This document shows, piece by piece, positions 20,665-29,753 of a DNA stretch of 64,000 nt; positions within the stretch are counted from its first letter, which is position 1; every line of letters starts with the position of its first letter. The notes under the pieces are model-generated. The model saw only the letters and a program-made list of their open reading frames with translations. It made no database searches and was not told the DNA's origin. The stretch is from Natranaeroarchaeum sulfidigenes (GTDB taxonomy: Archaea > Halobacteriota > Halobacteria > Halobacteriales > Natronoarchaeaceae): contig NZ_CP064786.1 in the NCBI RefSeq assembly GCF_017094485.1, positions 1,922,001 through 1,986,000 on the forward strand, read 5' to 3'. The position numbers and the translations under genes were made by a program.

Positions 20665-20970
20665 GTGAACCTCGACGACCCGCTTGAAATCGAGCCCAAC
20701 GATGCCAACCCCGAGGACGAACTGGATTTCGATGTCCTGGATGCCGAGGAGAATCTGACACCCGAGATTCCGGACGGGTCGAACGCCCCGTCCGAGATCA
20801 AGAAAGCGTTCTGGAGTGTGTTTTTGCTGGTGAAGATCGGTATCACGTCCGGTAGCATAGGCGCGCTCCTCCTCGTACTTACACCCTACAGGCAGGTTGG
20901 CGCTGTGTTGTTTGTAATCGGTCTGTTCTCGCTTGTTCACGCGTACGTGAAGTATCAACGGGCAAAATAG
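20665..20970 (+). CDS. Small membrane protein with acidic N-terminus
   Basis: The 101-aa protein has a very acidic first 50 residues, then IKKAFWSVFLLVKIGITSGS and a second hydrophobic helix, giving two membrane segments. The frame can begin at TTG 20659 or GTG 20665. GTG is chosen because it starts at the acidic domain and fits haloarchaeal start use. A TATA-like TTTTTTACTTTG is about 30 nt upstream. I do not recognise a function; similar short proteins are common in haloarchaea. Confidence 0.6.
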   Translation: MNLDDPLEIEPNDANPEDELDFDVLDAEENLTPEIPDGSNAPSEIKKAFWSVFLLVKIGITSGSIGALLLVLTPYRQVGAVLFVIGLFSLVHAYVKYQRAK

Positions 20971-21036
20971 GGTTGACCGAGTTCGTGCGGTTGGCGAATC
21001 GCCGTGGTTATCATTGTTCATCGACTACACAGTGCC

Positions 21037-21465
21037 ATGCGAACAGTCCGTGACAGCTCGGGGAAACAGTACATCGTGGTGAAGTCCTCGGCGGACAGCA
21101 GTTTGGTTCGTGATCCCGAGGACGGGAACGAACGCTACGTCGACAACGATCGGCTCGAACCGGTAAACGGCGTATCGCCGCTCGAAGCGGCAGCAAGTGG
21201 CGTTTCTACCCCTGTACGACAGCTTCTCCGAGGGGTCCACGACGACACCGACCTCGGGTTGCTCGCGGAGCTGAGCGATCGCGGGCCAACTCCGGTTCGG
21301 GACATGATGCGCGAGTACGATCTGTGCGAGTCGGATCTCTACGGCCGTCTGGCCGAGTTGCGAGCGGCGGGGCTAGTCGAAGAATGTCGGATAGCCGATG
21401 AGCGCGGGTACGATGCTACGGCCCGTACTGTTGAGGCGCTTGCGACCCTCCGGGCGAACGACTAA
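21037..21465 (+). CDS. Winged-helix-like protein beside rad50
   Basis: The 142-aa protein has an N-terminal beta-rich part ([20 protein letters not shown]) with a KOW- or SH3-like look. A C-terminal helix-turn-helix follows ([32 protein letters not shown]). A role in DNA binding is inferred from the second part only. It is convergent with rad50, and the two stop codons overlap by 4 nt (21462-21465). Other haloarchaea may carry the same gene next to rad50, but I could not check. Confidence 0.65.
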   Translation: MRTVRDSSGKQYIVVKSSADSSLVRDPEDGNERYVDNDRLEPVNGVSPLEAAASGVSTPVRQLLRGVHDDTDLGLLAELSDRGPTPVRDMMREYDLCESDLYGRLAELRAAGLVEECRIADERGYDATARTVEALATLRAND

Positions 21466-24152
21466 TCGTCCACTTGCTCCGCAAGCGGCCTCACCCCGAC
21501 CTCTTCGCGGCGCTCCACGGACGATCGGTTCGACGTCGGATCCTTCCGCACTTCGACCACCCTGTCGGCTGCACCTACCAGCTCATCGTCGTGGCTCACG
21601 ACGATAATCTGTTCGACGCCGAGATCACGCATCGAACCGATCAGTTCGACGAGCTGTGAGACGTGTCCCGAATCGAGGAAGACGGTCGGTTCGTCGAGGA
21701 TAAGCGGCGGCATCGGCGCGGCCCCATCGATCCCCTCGGCGAGTAGACGGTAGATCGCACACCGGAGGCTGAGGTTGAATAACGCGCGCTCACCGCCCGA
21801 TAGCTGGTCAGGGGCCAGGCGTGCGCCGTCCTTCTGGTAGACAGTTAGCTCGTACTCCCCGTCGAGTTCGATGTGCGAATAGGAGTCGTTCTGATAGACC
21901 AGATCGAATGTCTCGTTGAGCATCCGTTCGAGCGTCTCGACGTTCTGCTGGCGGAGTTCAGCCCGCAGGTCGCCGTAGGTCTCCTGTAACTGTTGGGCCT
22001 CGTCGTATAACGATTCGAGGGCAGTCTGTCGCGCAGCAACGCTCTCGCGTTTCTCGCGCAGGGATTCGAGCTCGCCCAGCTCGTTTTTGATGCCACCGAT
22101 CCGGTCGAGCAGGTCGTCGCGACGTTCGCGTTCTTCTTCGACAGCCGGTTCTGCCTGCGCAAGATACTGATCGGCACGTTCACTGTCCTCACGGGCCTTC
22201 TCGATGCGGTCGTCGTCGAACGCCGACTGCAGTTCCGTTTTGCGCTCGTGCTTTTCGGCCAGCCGCTCGCGTCGTTCGTCGTTCAACTCGTCCTTTTCGG
22301 TACGGCGCTCACGGTGCTCCTCGATGGCGGCTCGTAGCTCCTCGATCTCGTCGAGGGTTTCTTCGAGCGATTCGAGCCGCTCGCGGCGCTCCCTGATCTC
22401 CCCACGTTCGGCATTGATATCGGCGATCTCACCGCGAAGTTCTTCGGCTTCTTCCGTAGCCTCGGACGCAGCCGCCAGCTTTTCGTCCGCGCGCTCGTCG
22501 AGCGTTTCTGCACGCTCTTCGAGGTCGTCGATCCGCTCGCGTTTGTCCGATAGCGTCGCCTCCCGTTCCTCGATCAGTTGTTCGACGTTCTGGCGGTTCG
22601 TACGAAGTTCTGTTACACGCCGTTGCGCTTCGACGAGCTCTTCGGCCGCCTCGCGGCGCTCGCGGACCGCCGAGCACTCCTCGGCCAGCTCCTCGCGCCT
22701 CGATTCGAGCTCCGCCACGCGGTCGCGATCGTCGGCGAGTGCGTCGACGTGTGGCGAATCGTCGACGGGCTGGCCGCACTCGGGACACTTCCCTTCTTCC
22801 AGCAGGGCTTCGGCCTCCTCGACCGACGCTCTGGCGGATTCGAGCTTCGTCCGGACGTCCGTGAGTTCCTCGCGTAGCTCCTCGTATTCGGCCTCGAGCG
22901 TGTCGGCGTGGTCAGTCGCCTTACCGAACTCGACCGGTGCGTCCTGAAAGACTTCTTTCGCCGCCTCGATCTCGTCGTCGATCTCGTCGAGTTTGTCCCG
23001 GCGCTCGTCGAGTTTGGTCTCGTCCTCGTCGAGTTCGGCTTTCAGATCGGTGGCATCCTCACGAGCCTGCTCGGCCTCCGCTTCGAGGTCGTCTGCGCGC
23101 TCGCGTGCATTCTCGGCCGTAGTAGTATATTCGCCGATCTCACCCCGGATGGTTTCGAGGTCGTCGCGGAGTTCGTCATCCCGTGCTTCGAGGTCGGCGA
23201 GAGCCGATTCGACTGCCGTGGTGTCCGCCTCATCGCCGACGTTCGCGTCGGCCAGCAGCTCTTCCCGCCGGTCCTGCAGCTCGTCGAGTCGGTCGCGATA
23301 CTCGCTGATCTCAGATTTGAGACGGTCCCGTTCATCCTCAGTGTCGTTTATTTTGTCGCGGAGCTCCTCGATATCGGTTCCGAGTTCGTCGATCCGCTCG
23401 CGTTTCTCCTCGTACTCCTCAAGCACCGACTCAGCGTCGGCTTTGGTCTCACGTGCGGACTCGATCTGGGTTTCGAGCCGCTCGATCTCGGCGTTGCTCT
23501 CCTCCAGCTCGGTCTCCAGCTCGTTCAGTTGTGCGTGTAACTCCTTTTGTTCCTTGTCCTCGATCTGGGAGTCGAGGCTCTCGATCACGTCCCGCTGTCC
23601 ATCGAGAACTGTTTTGACCGCCAACCGTGCCTCGCTCGCTCGCTCGCGATACTCTTCCAGCTTCCCGAGCTGGAGTAGATCATCGATCATGTCCTGGCGA
23701 TCGCTCGGCGAAGCGTGGATCAGTTTGTTCACCTCGCCCTGCCGGACGTACGCGCAGTTGACGAACGCCTCGGCGTCCATCCGCAACAGTTCGGTAACGT
23801 ACTCGCGCACAGCGCGTGCCCCGTCGACGTTGCTCTCTGGCGTCTCCAGCACACACTTTGCCGTCTGGGCGCGCTCGCCGCTCAGTCGTAGACGCCGCTC
23901 GATCCGGTAGGACTCGCCCGCGTGGTCGAAGACGAGTTCGATTTCGGCCTCCTCCGCGCCGTTCGTGATCACGTCATCGAGCGTCCGGTCGTCAAGCGCC
24001 TTCGACCCGTAGAGGGCGAAGAAACACGCCTCCAGCAGCGAGGACTTGCCGCTCCCGTTGACCCCATGGATCACAGTGACGCCGGTATCGAGATCGAGGT
24101 CGGCGTCAGCATAACATTTGAAGTTCTCCATGCGGACCCGTCGAAATCTCAT
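21462..24152 (-). CDS. rad50: Rad50, DNA double-strand break repair ATPase
   Basis: Rad50 with Mre11 tethers and processes DNA breaks. The 896-aa protein has an N-terminal Walker [21 protein letters not shown]. About 600 residues of coiled coil are interrupted near residue 459 by the zinc hook KCPECGQP (CxxC). The C-terminal ATPase half has [17 protein letters not shown] (signature) and [11 protein letters not shown] (Walker B). Its ATG overlaps the mre11 stop by 4 nt (24149-24152), so mre11 is transcribed first and the pair is coupled. Confidence 0.97.
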   Translation of the reverse strand: MRFRRVRMENFKCYADADLDLDTGVTVIHGVNGSGKSSLLEACFFALYGSKALDDRTLDDVITNGAEEAEIELVFDHAGESYRIERRLRLSGERAQTAKCVLETPESNVDGARAVREYVTELLRMDAEAFVNCAYVRQGEVNKLIHASPSDRQDMIDDLLQLGKLEEYRERASEARLAVKTVLDGQRDVIESLDSQIEDKEQKELHAQLNELETELEESNAEIERLETQIESARETKADAESVLEEYEEKRERIDELGTDIEELRDKINDTEDERDRLKSEISEYRDRLDELQDRREELLADANVGDEADTTAVESALADLEARDDELRDDLETIRGEIGEYTTTAENARERADDLEAEAEQAREDATDLKAELDEDETKLDERRDKLDEIDDEIEAAKEVFQDAPVEFGKATDHADTLEAEYEELREELTDVRTKLESARASVEEAEALLEEGKCPECGQPVDDSPHVDALADDRDRVAELESRREELAEECSAVRERREAAEELVEAQRRVTELRTNRQNVEQLIEEREATLSDKRERIDDLEERAETLDERADEKLAAASEATEEAEELRGEIADINAERGEIRERRERLESLEETLDEIEELRAAIEEHRERRTEKDELNDERRERLAEKHERKTELQSAFDDDRIEKAREDSERADQYLAQAEPAVEEERERRDDLLDRIGGIKNELGELESLREKRESVAARQTALESLYDEAQQLQETYGDLRAELRQQNVETLERMLNETFDLVYQNDSYSHIELDGEYELTVYQKDGARLAPDQLSGGERALFNLSLRCAIYRLLAEGIDGAAPMPPLILDEPTVFLDSGHVSQLVELIGSMRDLGVEQIIVVSHDDELVGAADRVVEVRKDPTSNRSSVERREEVGVRPLAEQVDD

Positions 24153-25384
24153 AGATACTCCTCCATGGATCGCTGTGAGTTCGTGTCTCGGGCGTTGTCT
24201 GTGTCCCTCTGGTCGGATACGTCATCATCCGGTTGATCAGGTGTATCGTCAGCACCATCACTACCGGCGCTCTCGAAGGCATCGAGTCCCTCGTTCACGC
24301 GCTCACGAACGAGCGACTCGACACGCTCCCGGACGTTCGAGTCGGCGACCTTGCTCTCGCGAACCGTTTCGTCGATATCTCGGGCCGCGGGACTCAGACC
24401 CAGCTCACCCAGTCGCTCCCGTACGGCGTCGTCGGGATCCGCGAAGCTGACGCTAACGTCCGTCCCCTGATCGATCTCACGGCGGTCGTTGACTCTGGCG
24501 ATCAACGCGCCGTTATCCAGCGCGAGTTCTTCGACACTCGCGGGCGTCACCGGTTCTCCCTCACCCTCGACCGTGACGATGACGACCGCATCCTCGACAT
24601 CGTGCTGGCGGACGCGCTCGCGGACCCTGTCGGTCCCCTCTCCCTCAGCCAGCTCCACGTCCACGAAGCGAAAGTCGCGGGTGTCGGCAACGGCGCGTCT
24701 AGTAATCGAGACACCGTCTTCGCCGGCCGTGACGATGTTGTAGCCTCGCTCGTCCCGTTCGGACGCACTCGCCCGTTCGGTCGAGCCACAGTAGGTCACC
24801 CAGGTATCCAGTAGCTCCCGTTTTCCGGGCGCATGGTTGTCGCCGAGCAGCAGTGCGTCGAACTCGATCGCGGCGTCAGTCAGGACGCGTTCGGTGTCCC
24901 AGTCGGCGTGGGCAAAGGGCTCGAAAAGGCCGTGACTCACCAGCATCGCGTGGTCGACTTCATCGGTCCCTTCGAACTCGTAGTCGAGTCCGTCACGCTG
25001 TGATTCGGGAACGAAATCGAGGCCATAGAATGCAATATCCCCGACGACTTCCGGCGTCGCCCCGAGTCGGATCGTCAGCCCCAGATCCTCGAAGAGGTCG
25101 AGCCACTGTCCGTCGCGTTTCGTCTCGTGGTTCCCGACGACAGCGAGAAACGGAATATCGGCGTCGTCGAGTTCGCGCAGCGCGGCCACCGTTCCCTGTA
25201 TGTCGGGGAGATCAGGGCGCCGGTCGTGAAAGAGATCACCCGCGTGGACGACTGCATCGACATCGTCGGCGATAGCGTCCTCGACGACCTGCCGGAACGC
25301 ATCAAGAAAATCCTGACGGCGCTCCGGCGAGTGGTACTGCCGATACCCGATGTGGGTGTCGCCGGTGTGGATCACCCGTGTCAT
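24149..25384 (-). CDS. mre11: Mre11, DNA double-strand break repair nuclease
   Basis: Mre11 is a Mn-dependent exo/endonuclease that works with Rad50. In the 411-aa protein the phosphoesterase motifs are visible: [10 protein letters not shown] (motif I), [13 protein letters not shown] (II), VVGNHETKR (III), VSHGLFEP (IV) and [13 protein letters not shown]. The last stands where many homologues have GHxH. The C-terminal 80 residues are acidic and low in complexity. The first ATG is used because the fold starts immediately. It heads the mre11-rad50 operon. Confidence 0.96.
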   Translation of the reverse strand: MTRVIHTGDTHIGYRQYHSPERRQDFLDAFRQVVEDAIADDVDAVVHAGDLFHDRRPDLPDIQGTVAALRELDDADIPFLAVVGNHETKRDGQWLDLFEDLGLTIRLGATPEVVGDIAFYGLDFVPESQRDGLDYEFEGTDEVDHAMLVSHGLFEPFAHADWDTERVLTDAAIEFDALLLGDNHAPGKRELLDTWVTYCGSTERASASERDERGYNIVTAGEDGVSITRRAVADTRDFRFVDVELAEGEGTDRVRERVRQHDVEDAVVIVTVEGEGEPVTPASVEELALDNGALIARVNDRREIDQGTDVSVSFADPDDAVRERLGELGLSPAARDIDETVRESKVADSNVRERVESLVRERVNEGLDAFESAGSDGADDTPDQPDDDVSDQRDTDNARDTNSQRSMEEYL

Positions 25385-25473
25385 GCACGGTCATTGTACT
25401 GGCGGTCTTAAGACGGTTCCGCGACCGTAGTGAAACTGAAACGACGAGGACAGCTACGGATCGGAGGCGGTGA

Positions 25474-25743
25474 TTACTCGATATCGAGCGTGTAGATCCG
25501 CTTTCGCGCGTCCGAAAAGGAAAACCGCGAGTCGACAACGCCGCGCTCTTCGAGTCGGTTCAGCGCATATCGGACAGTGCGGGCAGGGAGTAACGTCTCC
25601 TCTGCCAGCTGGCTCTGGGTGAGCGTCCCGTTGTACTCTAGAACTTTCGCGACGAGTTTGGCGCTCGGTGGCAGGTCACGAACGTCGTCCCAGCTCGCTT
25701 CGGATTCGGGAGTATCGATCTGAACAGGCTCTGGTGCACTCAT
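25474..25743 (-). CDS. Small MarR/ArsR-like winged-helix regulator
   Basis: The 89-aa protein consists of an acidic leader and one winged helix: PPSAKLVAKVLEYNGTLTQS, LAEETLLPARTVRYALNRLE (recognition helix) and ERGVVDSRF. Proteins of this size and type are frequent DNA-binding regulators in haloarchaea. It lies 89 nt upstream of mre11 on the same strand. It is divergent from pan, with a shared 168-bp AT-rich region. The target is unknown. Confidence 0.8.
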   Translation of the reverse strand: MSAPEPVQIDTPESEASWDDVRDLPPSAKLVAKVLEYNGTLTQSQLAEETLLPARTVRYALNRLEERGVVDSRFSFSDARKRIYTLDIE

Positions 25744-25911
25744 TCTACTCCACGCTTGGACATACAGGGTAATAATATTGTCCCTTTATGATTATTACTA
25801 TGGAAAATAATATGTGGCTAGGATATATGACCTTTGCGTCCTCGGACGTCTTTGCCGCCCCGGATTCTCCCGACCCGAAGCCTCTTATGAGCCAACGCCC
25901 TAACACCGACA
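25744..25911. promoter_or_regulatory. Divergent promoter region, winged-helix gene / pan
   Basis: The left half is unusually AT-rich, with several overlapping AT elements (GTAATAATATTG near 25770 and AAAATAATATG near 25803). These can serve as minus-strand TATA boxes for the regulator. On the plus strand, CTCTTATGA at 25883-25891 is placed about 25 nt from the pan ATG, giving a leaderless transcript. Confidence 0.45.
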
Positions 25912-27126
25912 ATGACCGACACTGTGGAGGACGTCGACCTTCCCTACGACGAGGAGGAGGCGTCACAGCGGGAGAAAATCGAGGCACTTCGGGAACGCCT
26001 CGAAGTCCTCGAATCACAGAACGAGGAGATGCGGGACAAGCTACTCGATGCGAACGCGGAGAACAACAAGTACCAGCAGAAGCTCGAACGGCTCACTCAC
26101 GAGAACAAGAAACTCAAACAGTCACCGCTGTTCGTGGCGACGGTCCAGGAGCTCTCCGAGGAGGGTGCCATCATCAAACAGCACGGCAACAATCAGGAGG
26201 CGCTCACCGAGGTTACCCAGGAGATGCGTACGGATCTGGAGCCCGACGACCGCGTCGCGGTGAACAACTCCCTGTCGATTGTCAAGAAACTCGACAGCGA
26301 GACCGACGTGCGCGCCCGCGTGATGGAAGTCGACGAATCCCCTGACGTCACCTATGAGGATATCGGCGGTATCGAGGAGCAGATCAACGAGGTCCGGGAA
26401 ACCGTCGAGATGCCGCTGAAAAAGCCCGATGCATTCGACGATGTCGGGATCGAACCCCCAAGCGGCGTCCTGCTCTATGGCCCGCCGGGGACCGGCAAGA
26501 CGATGCTCGCCAAAGCGGTGGCCAACCAGACCGACGCCACCTTCATCAAAATGGCCGGCTCCGAACTCGTTCACAAGTTCATCGGCGAGGGCGCAAAGCT
26601 CGTCCGTGACCTCTTCGAGGTCGCCCGCGAGAACCAGCCCGCAGTCCTCTTCATCGACGAGATCGACGCCATCGCCTCCAAGCGAACGGAGTCCAAAACC
26701 TCCGGCGACGCAGAGGTTCAGCGGACGATGATGCAACTGCTCTCGGAGATGGACGGCTTCGAGGACCGCGGCGACATCCGGATCATCGCAGCGACGAACC
26801 GCTTCGATATGCTCGATCGTGCGATCCTCCGCCCCGGCCGCTTCGACCGACTTATCGAGGTGCCGAAACCCGACCGCACCGGCCGGGAGATCATCTTCCA
26901 GATCCATACTCGGGATATGAACGTTGCGGACGACGTCGACTTCGCCGAACTCGCCGAGATGGCTCACGAGGCGAGCGGCGCGGACGTCAAAGCCATCTGT
27001 ACCGAAGCCGGAATGTTCGCCATCCGCGAGGATCGCACGGACATTCGGATGGCCGACTTCCGAAACGCCTGGGAGAAGATCCAGAAGGAAAGCGAGGACG
27101 ACGACGTCTCGAAGACGTTCGCCTGA
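25912..27126 (+). CDS. pan: Proteasome-activating nucleotidase PAN (AAA+)
   Basis: PAN is a hexameric unfoldase that feeds proteins to the 20S proteasome. The 404-aa protein has an N-terminal coiled coil (residues 15-75) and an OB domain (about 80-140). The AAA+ module has Walker A GPPGTGKT near residue 190, Walker B VLFIDEIDAI, sensor AATNR, and arginine-finger region RPGRFDR. The last residues are VSKTFA, so the penultimate residue is Phe rather than the Tyr of the HbYX docking motif. A T6 tract follows the stop. Confidence 0.97.
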   Translation: MTDTVEDVDLPYDEEEASQREKIEALRERLEVLESQNEEMRDKLLDANAENNKYQQKLERLTHENKKLKQSPLFVATVQELSEEGAIIKQHGNNQEALTEVTQEMRTDLEPDDRVAVNNSLSIVKKLDSETDVRARVMEVDESPDVTYEDIGGIEEQINEVRETVEMPLKKPDAFDDVGIEPPSGVLLYGPPGTGKTMLAKAVANQTDATFIKMAGSELVHKFIGEGAKLVRDLFEVARENQPAVLFIDEIDAIASKRTESKTSGDAEVQRTMMQLLSEMDGFEDRGDIRIIAATNRFDMLDRAILRPGRFDRLIEVPKPDRTGREIIFQIHTRDMNVADDVDFAELAEMAHEASGADVKAICTEAGMFAIREDRTDIRMADFRNAWEKIQKESEDDDVSKTFA

Positions 27127-27145
27127 GTCGGGGCTTTTTTGGCTC
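27127..27145 (+). terminator. T6 terminator after pan
   Basis: GGGGC is followed by six T at 27135-27140, eight bases after the stop. There is no clear stem. T-runs of this kind end transcription in archaea. The next gene is convergent. Confidence 0.45.
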
Positions 27146-27167
27146 GAACTTCGCCCCTCTAGAGCAT

Positions 27168-27566
27168 TCAGTCGGTGCGGGCGTTCTGGACTTTGATAAC
27201 CCGTTCCGACCGATTTCGGCCGATATCCGCGAGTGTCACGATACCGACCAGTCCCTGACCGACAACTGGTAGTTTCTTGATCCCGTGGAGCTCCATCTCG
27301 TGAAGCGCTTTGTCAACCGAGTCACATGGAGAAATGGTGACAAGCTCAGTACTCATGATGTCTTGCACTCGCGTTTCCGCGACGTCCGCACCGTTCCGAT
27401 AGATGTCCCGCAGGACATCAGAGCGGGTGAGAATCCCTACTGGTTCTCCATCCATTACGACGACACTTCCCACGTGCTCCGCAAGCATCGTTCCCATTGC
27501 ATCGTGGACTGTGTCGGTTGGTGAAACGGTCACTACCGGCGAGGTCATACAGTCTTTCACTTGCAT
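27168..27566 (-). CDS. CBS-pair protein
   Basis: The 132-aa protein is made only of two CBS domains: VKDCMTSPVVTVSPTDTVHD and VQDIMSTELVTISPCDSVDK, each ending in a G(I/V)xT or similar strand. Such stand-alone pairs bind AMP, ATP, SAM or related ligands, but the ligand and partner are not evident. The TATA-like AACTAATACC lies about 25 nt upstream of the ATG, giving a leaderless transcript. It converges on pan and is not in an operon. Confidence 0.85.
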   Translation of the reverse strand: MQVKDCMTSPVVTVSPTDTVHDAMGTMLAEHVGSVVVMDGEPVGILTRSDVLRDIYRNGADVAETRVQDIMSTELVTISPCDSVDKALHEMELHGIKKLPVVGQGLVGIVTLADIGRNRSERVIKVQNARTD

Positions 27567-27814
27567 ATGTCGGACTACGTTGGGCTAGGTATTAGTTCTT
27601 AGCACCTAAAGTAGACTGAATAAAAAGAATGGGATCTAGAATTGCGGCTCCTCAATAGCTGTAGACTCCGTTAGAATCGGACTCGACTCTTTCAAAGTGA
27701 GTTGTACACCCGACAGGTCCCGTCTCGCTCGTGGAAACTTGCTTCGAGCGCCTCAAATCCCGCCTTTGACGACTATTTGCTCGTCTCAAGTGGGAGTGAG
27801 CCGCGCAAGGATAG
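27567..27814. other. Intergenic region, no gene seen
   Basis: No coding potential is visible between the CBS gene and the tRNA. The first 30 bases carry the CBS gene promoter. No inverted repeats, att-like duplication of the tRNA end or IS remnant was recognised. Confidence 0.5.
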
Positions 27815-27886
27815 TGGACTCGTCGGGATTTGAACCCGAGGCCTTCCCCGTGCCAGGGGGATGATCTACCGCTGATCTACGAGCCC
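27815..27886 (-). tRNA. trnA-GGC: tRNA-Ala (anticodon GGC)
   Basis: The minus strand folds as a 72-nt cloverleaf. The acceptor stem GGGCTCG/CGAGTCC contains the G3:U70 pair that identifies alanine tRNAs. The D stem is GATC/GATC, the anticodon stem TCCCC/GGGGA has loop CTGGCAC (anticodon GGC), and the T arm TCGGG/CCCGA has TTCAAAT. The discriminator is A, CCA is not encoded, and no intron is seen. On the minus strand GTTTATTTG (about 27917-27925) is a TATA box roughly 30 nt upstream. Confidence 0.97.
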
Positions 27887-28102
27887 GCGTCGACAACAAG
27901 GAATTCCGTGGGGGCACAAATAAACCTCTCGAATTAGACCAGCACCGCCACGGCCGGCCGATAACCAGATTCGCTCGGTCGGAACTATCGCTGCGGAACT
28001 GGAACATGGTGTCGCCATTTTGTAATCCGATTTAGGACATTATATTATAGAGTAGATATACAACATTAAATACAGTGACGGCATAAACTATTCTGTCAGC
28101 AA

Positions 28103-29083
28103 ATGCTATCCAACTTCAAGACGGCAACAAGCGTATTCGTCAAGACGGCACCGTTCGTACTGTTGCGATTCGCAATCGGTATCCTGCTCGGAGGGCTGTC
28201 GATACTGTACTTCGGGGTGGTCGGGTACGTACTGTTCAACTACGTGGACCTTGGCTCCGCGTCGTTCCTGATCGGACTCGCTGGACTCGGGATCGCGATC
28301 TTGCTGTTCTATAAAGTGTGGCGATGGCTCGTCAAGTACGTCCTCTACCTGGTCAAGGCCGGTCACATCGCTGTCATTGCGGAGGCAGTTGACACGGGAG
28401 AAGTCCCCTCGAACCAGATCCGGTACGGCACGAACAAGGTCACCGATCAGTTCATGCAGGCGACGGCGTTGTTCGGTGTCGACCTCGTCGTCAAAGGCGT
28501 GCTCAAGCAGTTCAACAAAGCTGTCGTTTCGTTCTCGGAACTGGTGTCGTTCGTTCCCGCGCTGGCCCAGCTGATCCGGTTCGTCGGAAAGGGAATCGAG
28601 ATCGCGGCGTCGTACATCGACGAAGCGGTCATCGCGTACATGTTCCTGAATCCCGAGGGGAACCGCTGGAAGTCTGCCGCCGATGGACTGGTGATCTACG
28701 CGAAGACGTGGAAGCCGGTGCTTGCAACGACGCTGGTGGTCGTGGGTGCACTGTACGCCCTCGGTGTCACACTCTTCCTCATGTTGACGCCACTGGCCGC
28801 GGTGCTGAGTGGACTGTCGCTCGCCTTCGAGCTGTTCGGCTGGATCGTCGTCGGTGGAGTGACCCTCGCGATCTACTCGGGGATCATCAAGCCGTACATC
28901 AAGACGATCGTGATCACGACGTTCCTGATCGAGTCCGAGGGAGAGACGCCGGATGCGGAGACTCGCGAGTGGCTCGAGGACCGCTCCGAGAAGTTCCGGG
29001 AGCTACAGGGGAAAGCAGAGACAGAAGATACCACGACAGTCGGGGACGATCCGACACAGGGAGACACCCCAGCCCCCGCCTGA
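28103..29083 (+). CDS. Multi-pass membrane protein, unknown function
   Basis: The 326-aa protein has about six hydrophobic segments: residues 18-47, 55-85, 120-135, 145-170 (weaker), 215-240 and 245-270. A hydrophilic acidic tail of about 50 residues follows. The stretch AASYIDEAVIAYMFLNPEGN then WKSAADGLVIYAKTWKPVLA slightly recalls eukaryotic choline-transporter-like (SLC44) proteins, but I am not confident. The region upstream is very AT-rich, with CATAAACTA about 20 nt before the ATG. It stands alone between the tRNA and the rps15 operon. Confidence 0.7.
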   Translation: MLSNFKTATSVFVKTAPFVLLRFAIGILLGGLSILYFGVVGYVLFNYVDLGSASFLIGLAGLGIAILLFYKVWRWLVKYVLYLVKAGHIAVIAEAVDTGEVPSNQIRYGTNKVTDQFMQATALFGVDLVVKGVLKQFNKAVVSFSELVSFVPALAQLIRFVGKGIEIAASYIDEAVIAYMFLNPEGNRWKSAADGLVIYAKTWKPVLATTLVVVGALYALGVTLFLMLTPLAAVLSGLSLAFELFGWIVVGGVTLAIYSGIIKPYIKTIVITTFLIESEGETPDAETREWLEDRSEKFRELQGKAETEDTTTVGDDPTQGDTPAPA

Positions 29084-29157
29084 GGGCCTGTGTCGATCGT
29101 TCCGTGAGCAGTAGTGAGCGTTCGAGTGGAGGTCGCAACGCTTTTGAGCACCACGAG

Positions 29158-29291
29158 CAAGATACAAATGGGAACAACACGGCCGCAAATCTGACTCGCC
29201 GTCCGTTCGGGCGGCTTGGGATTGCGGAAGTGAACCCGGCCAGGTGGCCGGTCTATCGTGTAGCGGTCTGTGCGGTTCCTATCCTCAAACT
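29158..29291 (+). promoter_or_regulatory. Putative structured 5' leader of rps15
   Basis: AGATACAAATG near 29160 is the closest TATA-like element. If used, transcription starts near 29188 and leaves a leader of about 100 nt. The leader contains two hairpins: GCCGTCCG-TT-CGGGCGGC (29198-29215, one G-U pair) and CCGGCCA-GG-TGGCCGG (29236-29251, perfect). Most haloarchaeal messages are leaderless, so a folded leader before a ribosomal protein gene suggests autoregulation by S15. This is inference. Confidence 0.4.
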
Positions 29292-29753
29292 ATGGCACGA
29301 ATGCATACCAGTCGCCGTGGATCGGCCGGTTCCGATCACCCGGCGGCAGACGAACCACCGGAGTGGAGCGACGTCGACGCCGACGAGATCGAAGCGCGCG
29401 TCGTCGAGCTGGCAGAACAGGGACACAGCGCGAGCGAGATCGGACTGATCCTGCGCGATGAGGGTGTCAAGGGGACGCCGATTCCGAACGTCAAGCTCGC
29501 GACGGGCAAGAAAGTATCCGAGATCCTCGAAGAGAACGACGCTGATCCCGAACTCCCCGACGACCTGTACAACCTGCTCGTCCGTGCAGTTCGACTGTAC
29601 GAGCACGTCGAGGAGAACCCACAGGACCACCAGAACAAGCGCGCACTGCAGAACACCGAGTCGAAGGTTCGTCGCCTCGCGGACTACTACCGCGGCGACG
29701 CGATCGACGAGGACTTCCAGTACACCTACGAGAACGCCGTCGAGCTCATATAG
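29292..29753 (+). CDS. rps15: 30S ribosomal protein S15 (archaeal/eukaryotic type)
   Basis: S15 binds 16S rRNA in the central domain. The 153-aa protein has the archaeal N-terminal extension (MARMHTSRRGSAGSDHP), the GHSASEIGLILRDEGVKGTPIP segment in which archaeal and eukaryotic S15 differ from bacterial S15, and the core RALQNTESKVRRLADYYR. The ATG at 29292 is standard for the family, although the frame continues upstream. The RecJ-like gene begins immediately after the stop, giving the operon rps15-recJ-like-pcc1-rps3ae. Confidence 0.96.
   Translation: MARMHTSRRGSAGSDHPAADEPPEWSDVDADEIEARVVELAEQGHSASEIGLILRDEGVKGTPIPNVKLATGKKVSEILEENDADPELPDDLYNLLVRAVRLYEHVEENPQDHQNKRALQNTESKVRRLADYYRGDAIDEDFQYTYENAVELI

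Noticed and set aside
22993-23910. 305-aa Ser/Arg-rich plus-strand frame over rad50
   Set aside because: Ser/Arg richness is the complement of Glu/Asp codons in the coiled coil; similar shadows occur over smc.
27567-28102. Integrated element at the tRNA-Ala gene
   Set aside because: tRNA genes are common integration sites, but no integrase gene or duplicated tRNA 3' end was found near it.
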